17,216 nt of DNA, from positions 1-17,216 of the forward strand of contig JAKSPW010000007.1 of assembly GCA_024404435.1 (NCBI GenBank), written 5' to 3'. A program made the position numbers and the translations under genes. The stretch comes from Clostridia bacterium (GTDB lineage: Bacteria > Bacillota > Clostridia > Oscillospirales > CAG-272). Below the pieces are notes generated by a model. The model did not search any database and was not told where the DNA came from. It was given only the letters and a program-made list of their open reading frames with translations. Positions 15,391 to 17,216 of this stretch are shown piece by piece. The number at the start of each line of letters is the position of its first letter. Within the stretch, counting starts at the first letter, position 1.

Positions 15391-16251
15391 TTACTTTACC
15401 ACCATAGTTCCCGCGCCTTCATCGGTCAGCAGCTCCATCAGTATCGAGTGAGGGATCCTGCCGTCCATGATCGTGACGTTCTTCACACCTTTGTTAATTG
15501 CTTCTATGCAGCAGTCGATCTTCGGGATCATGCCGCCCGACACGATGCCGTCGCTCTCAAGCTTTTTCGCTTCCCCGACGGTGACCTCGGGGATGAGAGT
15601 CGAGGAGTCAGACGGATCGCGGAGAATACCCGCGACGTCGGTCATCATGATGAGTCTTTCGGCGCCGAGCGCACCCGCGACGTATGCCGCCGCCGTGTCG
15701 CCGTTGATGTTGTAGCTGTTGCCCTTCGCGTCGCAGCCGACTGTTGATATGACGGGGATGTAGCCTCGCTCGAGCAGGTCGTCGACCGCCGAGATGTTGA
15801 CCTTCGTGATCTTCCCGACGTATCCGAGTGCCTCGCTCTTCGGCACAGCCTCGATGAGTCTGCCGTCCATGCCGGAGATGCCCATCGCCTTGCCGCCCTT
15901 CATCTCGAGAAGGTTGACGAGCGTCTTGTTGACCTTTCCGGCGAGCACCATCTGCACGATGTCCATCGTCTCGCGGTCGGTGACGCGGAGTCCGTCGACG
16001 AAGACGGGCTTCTTGCCGAGCTTATCCATCAGCTCCGTGATCTCGGGACCGCCGCCGTGCACGAGCACGACCTTGATGCCGATGAGCCACAGAAGGACGA
16101 TGTCCTCCATGACCTGGCTCTTCAGGTTTTCGTTCACCATGGCGTTGCCGCCGTACTTCACGACGACGGTCTTGCCGGTATACCTCTTTATGTACGGAAG
16201 TGCCTGAGTCAGCACCTCTGCCCTGTCATAATTTGAAAAATTCGTATCCAC
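15391..16251 (-). CDS. argB: Acetylglutamate kinase
   Basis: A 286-residue amino-acid kinase. VKYGGNAM (31-38) and VHGGGPE (64-70) are the ATP and acetylglutamate loops; GDTAAAYVAGALGAERLI and GGMIPKI in the C-terminal half are typical. It phosphorylates N-acetylglutamate, the usual point of arginine feedback. The start is GTG (16249-16251) with GGAG just upstream and a gap of 11 bases from argJ. An N-terminal helix is present, as in arginine-sensitive hexameric forms, but sensitivity cannot be proven here. Confidence 0.95.
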   Translation of the reverse strand: MDTNFSNYDRAEVLTQALPYIKRYTGKTVVVKYGGNAMVNENLKSQVMEDIVLLWLIGIKVVLVHGGGPEITELMDKLGKKPVFVDGLRVTDRETMDIVQMVLAGKVNKTLVNLLEMKGGKAMGISGMDGRLIEAVPKSEALGYVGKITKVNISAVDDLLERGYIPVISTVGCDAKGNSYNINGDTAAAYVAGALGAERLIMMTDVAGILRDPSDSSTLIPEVTVGEAKKLESDGIVSGGMIPKIDCCIEAINKGVKNVTIMDGRIPHSILMELLTDEGAGTMVVK

Positions 16252-16262
16252 GGTCTCCTCCG

Positions 16263-17216
16263 TCAGGTGCGGTAATCGCCGTTGATCTTAACGTAATCGT
16301 AAGTGAGATCACAGCCCCATGCCGAAGCCGAAGCGTCTCCCTCGCCGAGCGTCACGAGAATGTCGATCTCGTTTTCAAGCAGGATGTTTTTCGCGGTCTC
16401 TTCGGAGAAATCGACTCCGGCACCGTCCCGGCAGACCTCGATCCCGCCCGCTTTTGATGCGAACGAAACGCCGATCTTCGTGACGTCCACGTCTGCTCCG
16501 CTGTAACCGATCGCGCAGAGGACGCGTCCCCAGTTGGCGTCAGAACCGAACATTGCGGCCTTGAGTAAACTCGAGCAGATGACGCTCTTTGCGACCGTCT
16601 TTGCCGTTTTCTCATCGGCGGCTCCCGTGACCCTGCACTCGAGCATCTTCGTCGCGCCCTCACCGTCGCCGGCGATCATTCTGCACAGGCAGACCGTCAC
16701 GGTGTTGAGAGCCTTCATGAATTCGTCAAAGTCTTCGCCGTCTTCCGTGATCTCGTCGTTACCCGCCATGCCGTTGGCGAGGATCGTGACCATGTCGTTC
16801 GTCGACGTGTCGCCGTCGATGCTTATCATGTTGAAGGTGGAGGCGATGTCCGTCGAAAGTGCCTTCTTCAGCATTCCGGAGGAGATCGCCGCGTCGGTCG
16901 TGAGGAAAACGAGCATCGTCGCCATGTTCGGATGGATCATTCCGCTTCCCTTTGCCATGCCGCCGAGACGGCAGATCTTGCCGCCCACGGTGAACTCGAC
17001 CGCCACTTCTTTTTTCTTCGTGTCCGTCGTCATTATCGCTTCCGCCGCGTCGGAGCCGCCGTCAGCCGAGCGAGCCGCCGCGAGTGCGGGAAGCGCCGCC
17101 CCGATCGGAGCCGTGCCGCGCCGCTGACCGATGACGCCCGTGGAAGCCACGACCACGTCGTCGGCCTTGCATCCGACGGCGGATGCCGTCATGCGGCACA
17201 TCTTTTCGGCGATCTC
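16263..17216 (-). CDS. argJ: Bifunctional glutamate N-acetyltransferase/ornithine acetyltransferase (5' end outside window)
   Basis: The frame is open to the window edge, so about the N-terminal quarter is missing. The visible part includes the oxyanion-hole STGVIGQ and the self-cleavage segment KGSGMIHPNMATML, in which the Thr after NMA becomes the N-terminal nucleophile of the beta chain. SIDGDTSTNDM and SDANWGR are also hallmarks. It transfers acetyl from N-acetylornithine to glutamate, closing the acetyl cycle of arginine synthesis. Whether it also uses acetyl-CoA cannot be told from this fragment. The order argJ-argB-argD-argF is the common Firmicutes order, with argC expected upstream. 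Confidence 0.95.
   Translation of the reverse strand, partial: EIAEKMCRMTASAVGCKADDVVVASTGVIGQRRGTAPIGAALPALAAARSADGGSDAAEAIMTTDTKKKEVAVEFTVGGKICRLGGMAKGSGMIHPNMATMLVFLTTDAAISSGMLKKALSTDIASTFNMISIDGDTSTNDMVTILANGMAGNDEITEDGEDFDEFMKALNTVTVCLCRMIAGDGEGATKMLECRVTGAADEKTAKTVAKSVICSSLLKAAMFGSDANWGRVLCAIGYSGADVDVTKIGVSFASKAGGIEVCRDGAGVDFSEETAKNILLENEIDILVTLGEGDASASAWGCDLTYDYVKINGDYRT

Overview
The window reads as chromosome of an anaerobic, moderately GC-rich member of the Firmicutes/Clostridia, probably an uncultured gut or rumen lineage. The reasons are two tRNA-sensing T-box leaders, AAAGGA/GGAGG ribosome binding sites, consensus TTGACA-N17-TATAAT-type promoters and a ferredoxin-dependent 2-oxoacid oxidoreductase. 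The species cannot be named from sequence alone. Every gene I accept lies on the minus strand, so the order below runs from high to low coordinates.

Right end (17216-13212): an arginine biosynthesis operon, argJ (its 5' end is outside the window), argB, argD, argF, with gaps of 1-15 bases between genes.

Centre (13180-6314): a consensus promoter with a perfect 8-bp palindrome filling its -35/-10 spacer drives a T-box leader (candidate specifier AUC, Ile). This is followed by a tightly packed operon: a three-part XRE-cupin-acyl-CoA synthetase fusion, a MinD/CooC-like P-loop ATPase, the vorD, vorB, vorA and vorC subunits of a branched-chain 2-oxoacid:ferredoxin oxidoreductase, and the aminotransferase ilvE. 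A T-box turns genes on when a tRNA is uncharged. The operon is therefore best read in the biosynthetic direction: branched short-chain acid to acyl-CoA, reductive carboxylation to 2-oxoacid, transamination to isoleucine/leucine/valine. vorB carries a short frame-disrupting deletion.

Left-centre (6304-4990): a second promoter and a Leu (CUC) T-box leader stand, unexpectedly, in front of an AT-rich uridine-kinase-like gene. About 450 bases without a gene follow; they contain strong nested inverted repeats.

Left (4989-138): a LeuA-like protein whose HMGL barrel has lost its catalytic motifs but keeps the leucine-binding regulatory domain. It is translationally coupled to an 828-residue fusion of a sugar-isomerase-like TIM barrel and an AMP-forming acyl-CoA synthetase. 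A GNAT-like acyltransferase follows; its promoter is built into the terminator of the fusion gene. The window ends in a run of GC-rich hairpins separated by a TGAATTG word.

Taken together the window is an amino-acid synthesis region (Arg, branched-chain) with two acyl-CoA synthetase systems. The strongest candidate for something new is the T-box-controlled reductive branched-chain amino acid operon, whose first enzyme carries its own DNA-binding and cupin domains and lies downstream of a palindromic operator.
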